Assembly (NCBI GenBank): GCA_029216955.1
Contig: JANAVB010002199.1
Location: 14,253,417-14,317,416 of the forward strand
DNA length: 64,000 nucleotides
Source: Iris pallida
Lineage: Eukaryota > Streptophyta > Magnoliopsida > Asparagales > Iridaceae
Reading direction: 5' to 3'
The notes beneath the pieces are model-generated. The model worked only from the letters and a program-made list of their open reading frames with translations, did no database searches and was not told the origin of the DNA. The position numbers and the translations under genes are program-made. The first letter of the stretch is position 1, and every line of letters begins with the position of its first letter. Shown here piece by piece: positions 23,288 to 35,532 of the stretch.

Positions 23288-26247
23288 TAATATACCACTC
23301 AAAATCATGTTCGTCCTCGAACCGAAACCAACACTTAATCCAAGTGCCTCGCTAGATCGTTTCACGATCTCGTGCTACTATCGTTGGAATCATACAACTT
23401 AGTTTGGATCATACACATATTTTAGGCGTCCCACCAATATATGTATTTCAGCCAAGCTCAGTTGTAGGATATCGGGACAAAGCTAACATGCTCAACTTAA
23501 ATTCTCAAACACCAATCAGTCCGTACTCAACTTAGTCAGACCTTAAAACATATTTCTAGAGTCCTGCTCGCAAACATCTTCGCGTATAACTTGATCCAAA
23601 CCATAACTTCGATCTCATAAGTTTCTCGACGGCCATCTAACGCATGCATTACATTAAGTCGTTGCGCATCCGATCGCAACAATTCTCCGCAACACCTATT
23701 CGCCCAACCGTTTTCTATCTCTCGTACAACTCGAGTCCTTCATCTAGTCATTCATAAAATTTGCCTTAACGACATGGACTAAGTCCACATGTCTCAAATT
23801 CTTTTGTCGATAATCCGTACTAAGTCTCGCACACTACTACCCCAATACGACCCACGTTCTCGAACTGGCTACGCATTGCGTCTGGGGCTACCCCCGCTAG
23901 GTAACTTATCCAGACATCATGCTTAATCTATCCCGACACAAGAGGTCCACTTGAGTCTACGATACTCAAAGGCAACAATCTTCCCGACCCAAGGTCTCTT
24001 ACGACATGCCTATCTCTGATTCTCGACCGAGTACGACTCCTTACTCAATTCTCAAATCCATCCTGACCCGTACGTTTCGTAACATCGATGGTGCGCTCAA
24101 CACACATAGACTAACCGTTTTCTCAATCGGTCTATGACACAACTCTTAGGGTCATTCTACTATTTGTTGCTCTCGCGCATTGCAGAACCCTTGCAATCGC
24201 CTTACCGCATTACTACGCTAAGTACGTTCCTCAACATCTATTCGATCCAACATAACTTTTCTGACCATATCGATTCTAGTACTCGCTAACTTCCGAATCA
24301 TGATACTCACTCGCTTAGACTTATCCTTAACATGCACTACATCATCCTTGATCCTCGACGAAATTTCTTATGCGGCTTCCTTAGGGTCGTCCTATGGGAC
24401 TTCTTACATTTGCTTGATTTGGCGGTCAAGTCTTCTAGGGTCATCTGCCCCGAAACTATGCTCGATAATTGAAGATCATCAACGAGGGACAGTTACAACG
24501 AACCATGCTATATCCTATCGCGGAGCCAAATCAATTCCCGACAATTCCTATAGAACTTTACCCAATCCGACATACCAATCCATAATTTATCTACCCCCGC
24601 GCAACTGATGCGCCGCCGACTACTCGAATCACTTATGCACATTGCATGCCGTTAATACTCAAATCACTCATGTATTACCGTCGACTATCTCTGCTAGTCG
24701 CATGACATCTACTCGCCTCAAGTCCGAGTTTACCTATTCGTAATCATAGTCCGACACATTCCTTACTCATCGAAACCATCCTCGAATAACTTTTGCATCA
24801 AACCACAAGTCAAATCCGATTTGCCAGGCCTTGTAAGTTTGATCATCCCCGCTGTATGAATCACCATACCAGGCCTCACGCGGAATGATCGCCCTACTTT
24901 GACGTAACGCATGTGCGAGGCTGGTGTTGCGCTCGCATAAGACAAGAATGTCAACATAGTGGTGATCCGCGAAGCAATCCAGACACTTTCTTTTTCATCC
25001 AAGCAATATCCATCCACTCTCAAATTCTCCGAAGCATTCCTACCGTTATCATCCAAACTACCTTCAACTTAACTTGCATCTTGTTCATCATCCAACAACA
25101 ATGCTCAACATAATTTTCGTTCATTCGATCAGAGTATCCCCGAGTTATTGCATATCGTCTTTGATACGCCTCAATACCATCGTCGATATGCATAACTTGA
25201 ACATCTTCCTTTCTCATAAGCTCCAATTTGTTGCAATCACTGTTATCATCCGAACTCGAATACGAATCAAGTCTAAAATGCATCAAGATTCATTCCGTTA
25301 TAACAAACTACCATAATCGCAACAAAATTTTCAATTCACATATTCATTCCCATATCCCTAATTTGTACTTCCAAATCGTGCCACCGACTGCTCGCGCTAA
25401 CTCAAATTCGTTCACACGATTTCTTCGTACCTACTCGATTCATTCCGAACGATTTTCGTACCAACTTAGCTCAACATAAGTTCGACCGGGTCGACTATTT
25501 CCTCAACGTAACATTCCTTCGCTATGCTCAGCCTATCGTTCGACTTACGCTTAACGAATCGTCGCCCGACGTATCATCCATAGGCACGACTTCACACATA
25601 ATCGTTCAACTCAATTCATCGAGGCATACTTGCATCGACTTCTATCAAGTCATTCCCGTTCGAGTCTCGGTACTACTTCGTCCGTTGAGGACAAACATAT
25701 CCTAACAACGTAATCGTCTCGACAAAATCTATCGCAAGTCACCAAACAGCTTAACGTAGCTATCGTTAAGTGGTATTCTATATACCACTCAGAAATCGAG
25801 CCTATCGTTACTGATACAATACTTCGCTATATCGATCGCATAATTGGTATTGCATATACTACTCGAAATCGAGTCCATACTCAACTTTACACTCCGCATA
25901 AGTCCGGCATCTATTCCCCAATCAACTATAACGTATGGAGACCCTTCCGATCCCAGCTCTAGCGTTAGCTCAAGTTTGACACCCGTTCAATCTAACCGTA
26001 CCATGGCGATCATATCGACCACACCCAAAACATTCGCTTATTCAAAGCTCAACGCGACGTACGACCAACATAAATGTTCGCCAACTCAAACTCGACTTAG
26101 CGACCATCTCGACTCCTTATTACCGCATCCACGATCTTCTAATCTCGCTCATTGCAACTCGTGCAACAATTCACTCTCGACACTTAAGGTCATTGCTCAA
26201 TCTCGTCCAACATATCGCTATCCTTTCGCATAGCCATACAATGCACA

Positions 26248-26640
26248 TCATACCATATCGACTCGTTGCACCGATGCAACGAACGATTCACGACTTGCTG
26301 CACTCCGTGCAACCAACAACACATAACCGTTAGCATAGCAACATAACATGTATCGCCTCACATATCGACCCGTTGTACTTCGTGCAACCAACAACACATA
26401 TCTTCTCGCACCCCGTGCGACCGATAACACATAACTCCTCGCACCCCGTGCGACCGATAACATATAACTCCTCGCACTTCGTGCGACCGACAACACATAT
26501 ATCATTACACTTCATGCAACCAACATCACCATATTCGTTGTACTTTGTGCGACCAACGAATCACAACTTTCTTGCACTTCAGGAAACCATAATCTCATAA
26601 CCCGTTGCACTTCGTGCAACCAACACTCTCCGATGGCACC
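26248..26640 (-). repeat. 33-bp tandem repeat in the leader of the pol-less element
   Basis: About ten imperfect units of roughly CTCGCACCCCGTGCGACCGA plus TAACACATAACTC lie just downstream of the primer site on the coding-sense (minus) strand. Each unit holds a small GCACNNCGTGC palindrome. Because the period is a multiple of three, a minus frame (26248-26505) shows an 11-residue repeat (SVARGARSYVL). Confidence 0.85.
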
Positions 26641-26836
26641 CGGAGATAGCGTGATAGTCACGACATACTTGTGGCAGACATACTCACTTAGTATAAACTT
26701 ATTGTATGGAACATCCAATGTAGCGTCGAACAGATCCATGAGCCACGCGGTTGCGGTAACAACGTAGAGTCAACTGAATTCGATAGTGAAGCAACTGAAG
26801 GTCAAAGAGATTCATGCACGGTCCAAAGGATGGAAC

Positions 26837-26848
26837 GCTCTGATACCA
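26837..26848 (-). other. primer binding site of the pol-less element
   Basis: On the minus strand TGGTATCAGAGC begins three bases after the end of the right LTR. This perfect initiator-Met site fixes the orientation of the element. Confidence 0.9.
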
Positions 26849-26851
26849 ACT

Positions 26852-28936
26852 TGTCACGCCCCGATCCGGGAAATCGCTCATCCTCGCTAGATTTCACCCG
26901 AATCATCGTCCTCGCTGGGGCGTGATGTCGCACGAACCTGAAGTTGCGCTCGTGCAAGACAAGATAACAAGTTCACATAGAACTATCTCAATTTGATAAC
27001 ATAAGCAGCGGAAGGAAAACAGAGTATAACATAAGAATCTCTTTTATTGATAACGAAGTAAAGATTACAAAGGCTCTGAATAGCCCAACTCAATATGCCA
27101 ATTGGCTACAACGCTCATGATCTCTCTAGCTCACAAAAGATTATATTGTTCCATACATTATGCCTCTTTATAGCCACCAAGTAGTCTTCGGCCGAACATC
27201 TCCATGTCGCAAGTCCGAACGCCTATGCGGTAACTCCTCTTGAACGCCAAGGACTGCATGCCTCGGCACGTCCAAGCTAAGCCCCGCCCCGAGCCGAACA
27301 TATCCTGACCTGTACATAAACTAGTGGAGGATTAGTGCTTTCGTCCTCGCTTCGCACTGATCAAGACCCACTCGCACCCAAACCAAACACTAAATATCTT
27401 TAGTGAAACATGCATCTTAATTTGTGCTCTTTCTATTTAGCCTTAGGATCAGTTTCATGGCAATGTTTACGCATAGCAACTTTATCATAATGTGTCCACT
27501 ACCGTGTTCCTGCAATAGATACAGTTAGGCATAATCTGAACATAATCATAGTGATCGTGCACATCTCCGTCCCATATTGCCTAGCCTGCACGGGTTAGAA
27601 CTTAACATAGAATCATATCATTCACGTAACAACCAACCATAAACTTAGACCATGCATAAGGGTCGCAGGCCCTGCGCCTGTACCCAACTCTCATCTCAGC
27701 CCACCAGTCCTATCTATATGAAGGTCACGGTGTTCGTACCGTAATGGACTTGGCATCTCTTATGTGTAAGCCTACAATCACTTCGATACGGGTTGCTAGC
27801 CCAGTATCCGAAGGATCCCAAACTTACGAATATCATAGCTTATCACAGCACTGGACGGTCGTAATCCGTCCGAATGTTGTGCACCATAAATACCACACAT
27901 AATTTACTCCTAGGCCGAACGGTCTCGGTGCCCCGGCGTAACCGTCCGAGGGAAGCCGCACCCGTGCACGGGCCATCCGAGTCCATTGACCATGCAATAC
28001 GTACCAATGCATACAAATCATATCGTTCCCACTAATCCTCCGTTCCATAAACATAGTCTCGCACCATAAACATATTCGCGTCTCATAAACATAATCCACC
28101 ATCCATATGGGGAGCTCCGTCGGCGTTATATCCCAACACATCCACATTGATGCACGACGCCCAACGGCTTAGTCATCTCATACTCATATTCAACGCGTAC
28201 CATTCGTAAGTCATTCTCATAGCCTAGTTCCGTAGCTACTTAGTTATTTCCTAGCTTCCGTGCACGAAGGCACGCTCAGCACCGTAATCAATGTTCTACG
28301 CCTAGTGTTCAATGTTCTCGGAGCTGTGCACATGATGCACATCTCAATATCGTCTTTCAATGTTCTACCATCATTTGCCCTATCACGACCCGTACACTTG
28401 ATGCACGTCGCTTCAATTGTTCGATTGTTCAATATTCTATCTTAGTGTTTAACACATATTTAGACACTTACTCGCCGAGCCACGCTCGGTAACTCGATAA
28501 CATCTTAGGTATGTACGGACATATTTTATTAGACGTGAAGGAATAGGGAGAGAGAGTCAAGAACCCGCCCACCTTAAGCCGATACGCCTTGTCGTCTCGT
28601 CGATTGAAGCGTCTCGCTTCCATACTCGATCGCATAGCTAACTCCCGGACTTAGCCATTCCTTTGAACTACTCCGTTGATTTGGCCTATCGCGCCCATGC
28701 CACAATCCGTTGCAAGGCCACGATTTGGTTTCGCGGATACTTCATTGCATAAGGCAAAATGCTGACCTCTGACCGTCCAGCGTAAAAGTATAGCCTGCAC
28801 ACCAGATCAACTAAAATCAGCACTTGCTCAACGGGACTTATCTCTTGCATCGATTCGCATCGATACCTCATCGGGTCAACGCAACTCTTCGAGTCAACGA
28901 CTCATCATAATGCACCGTGCGGAGCAGGGCATTACA
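26852..28936 (-). repeat. 5' LTR (right copy) of the pol-less element
   Basis: Begins TGTCACGCCCCGATCC and ends GGAGCAGGGCATTACA on the plus strand. Being next to the primer site it is the 5' LTR of the minus-strand element. Confidence 0.93.
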
Positions 28937-28941
28937 TATAT

Positions 28942-30138
28942 GATTGGGTTATGCAAGTGAAGGGAGGGTTCATGACATGGGCAAACTTTTGTAAGACTAT
29001 TAATTCACAATTTGGACCTTCTAAATTTACTGATTATATGATAGATCTTAGTCTCCTCAAACAGGAAACAACTGTGCAAGAGTATGATTTGAACTATCAG
29101 AAGGTGTCCCAAAGAATCCAAGGGATATCTGAAAAGTGTTTGGTTAGCCACTACATAGGTGGGCTAAAAGAAGAGATCAGATATGAGGTCCAACTTGAAA
29201 ATCCTGAAGATTTACCTGTTGCTATGGAAATAGCCAGGCTCCATGAGGCAAAAATGAATGCCATGAAGAAAACATATAAAAGCACTTATTATGGAAGCAA
29301 ATCAGCCTTTAGCCAGGGGTCAGGTCCTCTCCCAAATCCTCCTGAACCTGCCAGAAGGAATTTCACTCAAGCCTCAGCAGGAGGACAACTACCACATCCT
29401 GCAGGGAGACAGCCATCTACTATCTCCCCAAGTGAACTCTTGAGAAGGAAGAATTTAGGCCTGTGTTTCTTATGTGATAAAAAATAGATGAGGGGACATC
29501 AATGTAAGGATAAGAAGCTATGCATGCTAATTGCAGATGATGGGTTTACTGAGGAAGAGGAGCTAGAACAGGAAGATCCAGTCCAAGACAAAGAGGAGAA
29601 TGCCTTTGCTATATCCCTGCAAGCTCTATCTGGAACCCTGAACCACTCTACTATGAGATTAAGGGGTACTATTCAGAACAAACCAGTAATTATATTAGTA
29701 GATTCTGGTTCAACTAGCTTCATTGATGCCAAGTTCAGTGACAGATTGAACATGCCTCTGAGTGATAATAAACCCTTTGAAGTGTTAGTGGCCAATGGGG
29801 ACAAATTGACAAGCCAAGGCCTGTACAAAGGAGTAGCCATAGAGTGCCAAGGCAAGAAGATATATGCAAATTTGTTACAACTCCCTATAAGTGGGTGCTA
29901 GGTAGTCTTGGGAGCAAACTGGTTGAGCACATTGGGAGATATAATATGGAACTTTCAAGACTTGTCCATGAAGTTCACTGTCAAAGGGGAGGTACAGCAG
30001 TTTAAAGGGATCAGAAATGACGGCCATCAGTGGGCAGAACCTGTTAGCAAGGATCTCAAACAAGGGGGACAAGTCTTTGTGATACAGCTTTGTTCCAAAG
30101 TAGCTGCTGAAATTGAAAATACAGTTGAAGACCCATAA
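28942..30138 (+). pseudogene. gag C-terminal part and protease of the Reina-like element
   Basis: This resumes the capsid domain (WVMQVKGGFMTWANF, then QKVSQRIQGISEKC and YIGGLKEEIRYEV). It continues through a basic linker to one zinc-knuckle-like segment (LCFLCDKK, then GHQCKDKKLC). A TAG at 29485-29487 falls inside the knuckle. The aspartic protease follows, with VDSGSTSFID as its active-site motif, and ends around LPISGC. A TAG at 29899-29901 interrupts the second conserved block (VVLGANWLSTLG), and a TAA stands at 30136-30138. The frame is otherwise shared throughout, as in gypsy elements with a single Gag-Pol reading frame. Confidence 0.88.
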
Positions 30139-31595
30139 AGTAACACTGAGATAGATACCTTACTGCAAGAGTACATGGGACTGTTTGAAGAACCAAAGGA
30201 CCTTCCTCCTAAAAGAAGCTATGACCATCAAGTACCACTACTCCCTGGGGCTTCACCTGTGTGCAACAGACCTTACAAACACCCTTATACACACAAAAAT
30301 GAAATTGAAAAGCAAGTCAGAGAGATGCTGCAAACAGGTATTATTAGACCAAGTAATAGTTGCTATTCTTCACCAGTTATCTTAGTTAAAAAGGGGGATG
30401 GAAGTTGGAGAATGTGTATTGATTATAGATCTTTAAATCAAAATACTGTCAAGGATAAATTCTCAATTCCTTTTATTGATGAACTGTTTGATGAATTGCA
30501 TGGGGCAACTGTTTTCACTAAGTTGGATCTAAGGTCTGGGTACCATCAGGTCAAAATGAAGGATGAAGATGTGCACAACACTGCCTTTAGGACACATGAA
30601 GGCCACTATGAATTCTTAGTAATGCCTTTTGGCCTTACCAATGCTCCTTCAACCTTCCAGTCCATGATGAATGATGTGTTTAGAATATTCTTAAGGAAGT
30701 TTGTTCTGGTTTTTTTTGATGATATACTGGTGTACAGTAAATCACTACAGGAACATCATGAACACCTGAGATTAGTTTTTCAGAAGTTGGCAGATAATCA
30801 ACTAAAAGTTAAGAGGAGCAAATGTTCTTTTGCACAAGGACAGGTGAAATACTTGGGGCACATAATATCTGCAAAGGGGGTGGAAGTTGACAATGACAAA
30901 ATCCAGGCAGTATTGCAGTGGCCTACTCCTCACACTATTAAGGAGCTAAGAGATTCTTGGGGTTAACAGGTTATTACAGAAGGTTTATCAGGGGGTATGG
31001 CATGATAGCTAGTCCTCTAACCAATCTGTTGAAGAAAGATGTCTTTTATTGGAGTGATCAAGCCCAAAAAGCTTTTGATAAATTGAAGGTTGTCCTGACA
31101 CAACCCCCAGTCTTGAGAATGCCAGATTTCCAAAGGGAGTTTGTGTTAGAATGTGATGCTTCTGGGGAAGGAATTGGGGCAGTGTTAATGCAAGAAGGGA
31201 AGCCTATAGCCTTCTTGAGTCAAGGACTGAAAGGAAGGGCCAGAGACTTATCAACCTATGAGAAGGAAATGTTGGCCATACTACTGGCAGTCAAGAAGTG
31301 GAATCAGTACCTTTGGGGAAGAGTTTTCTTAATTAGGACTGATCACAAGTCATTAAAATACATGCTTGAGCAGAAGGTGCATACAGAAGCCCAATTTAAG
31401 TGGGTCAAAAAGTTACATGGTTACAATTTCAGAGTGGAGTACAAGAAAGGGAGAGATAACACTGCAGCAGACAGTCTGTCTAGAAGGGGGAATGTTCAAA
31501 TTGCTGCAATTACTTTGGTGACTGCAGATTGGATCCACAATTTTAGAACACAGATGGCTCAATCAGTCTACTACCAGAATTTAATCAATCAATAG
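30139..31595 (+). pseudogene. reverse transcriptase and RNase H of the Reina-like element
   Basis: Reverse transcriptase motifs appear in order: [40 protein letters not shown], and the catalytic [14 protein letters not shown] (F-x-DD variant of the YxDD box). They end near LQWPTPHTIKELR. A single-base deletion near 30951 shifts the frame just before LTGYYRRFIRGYG. RNase H follows in the new frame ([57 protein letters not shown]). A TAG at 31593-31595 closes the segment. These domains copy element RNA into DNA in cytoplasmic particles. The catalytic residues look preserved, so the damage is confined to the shift and the stop. Confidence 0.9.
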
Positions 31596-32957
31596 GAGAG
31601 TGGTCAGTTAGATTCCACTAAATATGCTTGCAAGCAAGGATTGTTGTATTACAAACACAGGCTATTAGTAGATCCCCAATCTGAATTTGTACTTACATTA
31701 CTCGAAGAACACCATGATAACTTGGAAGGAGGCCATTCTGGAGTATTGAAGACTCTGCAAAGGATGAGGAGGGGGTGCTATTGGAGAGGGATGAAGAAGG
31801 ATGTAAAAACATATATGCAATCTTGTGAGGTTTGTCAGCAAAATAAACATGAGACTATATCACCTGCAGGCTTGTTAAGCCCTTTACCTGTTCCTGAAAG
31901 AGTATGGGAGGACATTTCAATGGACTTCATAGAAGGCCTACCAATCCGTCATCACAAGTCCACTATCATGGTGGTGGTTGACAGGCTATCAAAGTACATA
32001 CATTTGTTTGCACTAAAGCATCCCTATACTGCAGTTACAGTGGCACAAACCTTTGTGGAAGGAGTGTTTAAACTACATGGGATGCCTAGGTCTGTGGTGA
32101 GTGACAGGGATCCTATTTTCACAAGTCAATTTTGGAGAGAATTTTTCAAATTACATGGGGCACAGTTGAAGTACTCTACTGCTTATCACCCACAATCTGA
32201 TGGACAAACAAAGGTGACCAATAGATGTGTGGAGGGATATTTGAGGTGCTTTTGTAACCATAAACCCAAGGAATGGGATAAGCTCTTGCCTTGGGCAGAG
32301 TTTTGGTTCAACACCAACTGACATACAGCAACCAAAACCACTCCTTTTGAGGTTTTGTATGGAAGACCTCCTCCAAATATACTCACATATATTCCAGAGG
32401 AGGTGCAGGACAGGGAGGTGGCTCAAGCATTAGCTAGCCGAGACCAAGCACTACAAATACTGAAGGACAACCTGATACTGGCACAGGACAGAATAAAAAA
32501 ATTTGCAGACCTACATAGGACTGGCAGGAGCTTTGAAGAAGGGGACTGGGTCTATTTGAAGTTGCAGCATTATAGGCAGGTATATGTAGGACAGAAGAGA
32601 CCTCAGAAGTTATCTCCTAAGTACTATGGTCCATACCAAGTTCTGCAGAAAATTGGGACAGTAGCTTATAAGCTTGACTTACCACCAGATGCTATGATAC
32701 ACCCAGTTTTTCATGTCTCACAACTGAAAAAACATATCAGTCAGAGATTAGAGGTCCAAATAGGACTTCCAAATTCAGTTGAAGAAGCAGTGTTTGAGCC
32801 AGATTGGGTGTTAGAGAGAGGGCTGGTCAAGAAGGGAAACAGAGCAGCAGTTGAACTATTTATCCAGTGGAAGGATGTTGACAACAATACTTGGGTTCCT
32901 TATGATGATTTTGTTAAAGCTTTTCCACACTTTGACCTTGAGGCAAGGACAAAATGA
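31596..32957 (+). pseudogene. integrase and chromodomain-like end of the Reina-like element
   Basis: The integrase zinc domain (HHDNLEGGHSG to CEVCQQNK, an HHCC finger) precedes the catalytic core. The core shows MDFIEGLP, then VVSDRDPIFTSQFW, then AYHPQSDGQTKVTNRCVEGY. In that last block the catalytic Glu would normally sit at the T-x-VTNR position; here Lys replaces the residue usually seen next to it, so the exact DDE assignment should be checked by alignment. A TGA at 32319-32321 breaks the frame before TTPFEVLYGRPPP. The C-terminal part carries SPKYYGPYQVLQKIG and HPVFHVSQLKKH, and ends in a chromodomain-like LFIQWKDVDNNTWVPYDDF to FPHFDLEARTK. Chromodomains of this type guide integration to particular chromatin. 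Confidence 0.88.
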
Positions 32958-32968
32958 GGGGGAGGTAT
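32958..32968 (+). other. polypurine tract of the Reina-like element
   Basis: GGGGGAGGTA-type purine run (within 32957-32967) directly before the 3' LTR, where plus-strand DNA synthesis would be primed. Confidence 0.75.
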
Positions 32969-33006
32969 TGATAAGCACCCATATCATAAGCTGCTGAAGG
33001 GGGAAT
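32969..33006 (+). repeat. 3' LTR of the Reina-like element, first fragment
   Basis: TGATAAGCACCCATATCATA onward matches the first 38 bp of the 5' LTR. It is cut at GGAAT (33002-33006), the target duplication of the Tekay-like element, and continues at 49205. Confidence 0.93.
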
Positions 33007-34874
33007 TGTCACGCCCCAGAACCAGAATACTGGAGAGCGGGGGCAGACATAGCCAGCTACGTATATGAAATGGAATCCATCTCGCTATACGGTCACGGCT
33101 GTCTAGATACATGAGGGTTTATCTACAAGCCAACAGTCTCTTAAGGTCATGAACAAGCCTAGTGTCTCAATCACAAGCAAGTAAGTAAAAGTCACAAGAT
33201 GTCTGATCATTAAATATACAATAGTAAGGCGTCCCAAACATTATATATTCAGTTGATCATGAAGCTAGTCGTTACAAAATATCAGGACTAGCAAGAGTTT
33301 AGTCATACATGATCAACCCTAGGATCTGTTAATCATGTTACAGCCCGTAGGCAGACAGTAAGTAAGTGCAATCGAGCTAAACAGGTGCTCGTCGGCTAAA
33401 CGCCTCAAAAGAATACTTTTACAATAGAGTGGGAGAGCCAAAATAACCTACTCGTTGCCAGGATTCCTTCTAGTATTCACCATCTGGTAGGAAGGTTGGG
33501 AGATCCTCGGTAGCTGCTCCGAAATCTGGCCGTACAAAACCAGCTGGGTCAGACCCCAGAAAGAGCAAGTGCCACAAAGGAGGCTTCACTTAAGAACTAA
33601 AACCAGCAATCAGCACAAGATATAAATAAAAGTAAGAACTGGAAATAAAAAAAATACACCAGGATGATATACGACGAGATAACCATGGAACCATTCATAT
33701 AACCAGGTTACAACCCGTAACCCAAACAAGGACCGGGGTTGTAACCCTTCGTCTGAACAGAACTTGGAATTCTCACCATTTATCGGTAAAATAAATACAA
33801 GCATTCTGGTCATTCAATAATCTGGAACATGATCAGGGCAAGACTAGACTGGTTAGACTCCGTCCAATCACTTCACGGCCAAGCAAGAATTACGGCTTGA
33901 TACTTTAACTAACTAGGGTTGTCACAAGCCTAATTACTAACAAGATGCAGTAAGATTATTCTACAGCCACAAGCCCTGCAGACCATCCAGGTTACCCGGG
34001 TTAAAAGATTAGAGTTGAATTCAGGTGGGTACATCGTCCAGGAAATGAATGTACCCTTAGGTAGCTTGAAGGGTGCAACACATGACAGTGTGCTGGAAAT
34101 GTGTCCTACTCGACGACAGGCTACAGATCCCAAGGCGTGCACAGGTAACGGGATTGCCTGTAGCTGGAAAATCTCGTCATGACTAATGTATTAATCTAGT
34201 TATTAGCCTTAGTCGATTTTAGTAGGTTGTCACTCCCAGATCCTGGAATACGTATTTTAATACGTAAACCGATAAATTATATTTACCTTGTATTTATACT
34301 GTATTTATTATGCTGTGTTTCTTCATGCATTTCCCAAAAATATTTGACAAAATATTATTGCCTAATTTATTTTCTGCATTTGGGCCTACAGTTTTGGCTC
34401 ATTTGGGTAACCTATTCTTGGTTCACCTTGGTTCATCATGAACCCATGGGTTCAAGATTCTATATAATAACTCAACTCATTCTCTCTCCTCTCATTTATT
34501 TTCTCTCATTTACTTTCCTCCACCAACCAAGGCAAGTACCAACTTGCTCAAGAGATGGATCCATAAATGTTGTTGATGTTTTCTTACAAAATTATTTGTC
34601 AAAATATGTTCTTCTCCTTATTCTATACTAGTTTAGAACTTGAAGTTTTCCATTTTGAAGCTTTAATCTTTGTAGATCTAGGTTTTAACCATTTTCGGAT
34701 TTTTTTGGTTTTGATCTAGCAAACTTCATTATTTTTAAGTTTTGATGGTTCCATATTGTAGAGAATTTTGTTCTACCCCATTTTGACCTAAGAAAGTTCC
34801 GATTTGGGCTCCGGATGAAGGTTTTGTGTAGTTTGGAAGCCATGGTTGCTTGGCTCCTCTTCTCGGACAAGTGG

Positions 34875-35460
34875 AGAAGAAGAGCAGTACTTGACCGCAT
34901 GAATCTTTATGCGACAAGTCTCTGGCCGCATGGCCTTTCCAGCCGCATGAGACTTGTTCGAGCTCAGCCGCATGGAAAGTCCTTCCTAGCCGCATAAGAC
35001 TTGCTTGAGTACTTGACCGCATGAACCTTCATGCGGCAAAGTAATTGAGCCACATAGCCTTGATCAGACTCAGCCGCATGAGCCCCTGTTATCTTCAGTC
35101 GCATGGACTTCATGCGGCTAGCTTTCAGCCGCATGAGTTCTTTTGCACTCAGCCGCATATGCGCTACTGTTTCGGGCCGCATAAGGCCCATCCATCATCC
35201 AGCCGCATAGGTATCGTCCATGCTCAGCCGCATAGGACTTCGTCTGATCCTAGCCGCATATGCTGTTGAACCCCGGCCGCCTGGCGATTGCTCCCTTCGC
35301 AGCCGCATAAGCCGACACCCCTTCGTCCGCACGAACCCGCCTTTCCAGCCGCATGCGCCTTGGGCCCCCTGAGCCGCATGAGCGTGCAGTCCCAGCCGCA
35401 TGAACCTGTATTGACCCAGCCGCATGGACTCACTCCCCTTGAGCCGCATGGACTTTTGTG
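34875..35460. repeat. AGCCGCATG-type tandem repeat in the first solo LTR
   Basis: About 20 diverged units contain AGCCGCATGA or GCCGCATRRG at intervals of roughly 25-35 bp. Stop-poor frames on both strands across it are by-products. It occupies the same part of the LTR as the unrelated-looking 35-bp array of the second solo LTR. Confidence 0.85.
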
Positions 35461-35475
35461 CCCTATATTGTTACC

Positions 35476-35480
35476 TTATT

Positions 35481-35527
<47 letters not shown>
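35476..35527. repeat. (TTA)n(TA)n microsatellite
   Basis: TTA repeats (about 35476-35496) pass into a TA run to 35527 in the first solo LTR. Confidence 0.92.

Positions 35528-35532
<5 letters not shown>

Larger units (their letters stand above)
23288..26851 (-). other. non-coding interior of the pol-less element
   Basis: Only short frames occur (for example 24763-25056 minus, 97 codons, and 25844-26233 plus, 129 codons), none with gag or pol motifs. Next to the left LTR the minus strand reads TTCGAGGACGAACATG, the block that precedes the polypurine tract in many chromoviruses. This suggests the 3' untranslated part of such an element has been kept while the genes were lost or replaced. Confidence 0.65.
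21205..28936 (-). mobile_element. non-autonomous LTR retrotransposon (LARD-like), no pol
   Basis: It inserted into the Reina-like gag with the 5-bp duplication TATAT (21200-21204 and 28937-28941). The LTRs are 21205-23287 and 26852-28936 (about 2.08 kb each) and differ by only a few percent. The initiator-Met primer site lies next to the right LTR on the minus strand, so the element reads right to left. The 3.56 kb interior has no gag, protease, reverse transcriptase or integrase motif in any frame. The right-hand leader carries a 33-bp tandem repeat. The LTR tips (TGTCACGCCCC, GGCATTACA) and the CGAGGACGAA motif before the 3' LTR resemble Tekay-type chromoviruses, which may mobilise it. Confidence 0.92.

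Noticed and set aside
24763..25056. Degenerate pol in the pol-less element
   Set aside because: I looked for protease DSGA/DTGA, reverse transcriptase xDD, RNase H DAS and integrase HPQ-DG motifs on the minus strand and found none.
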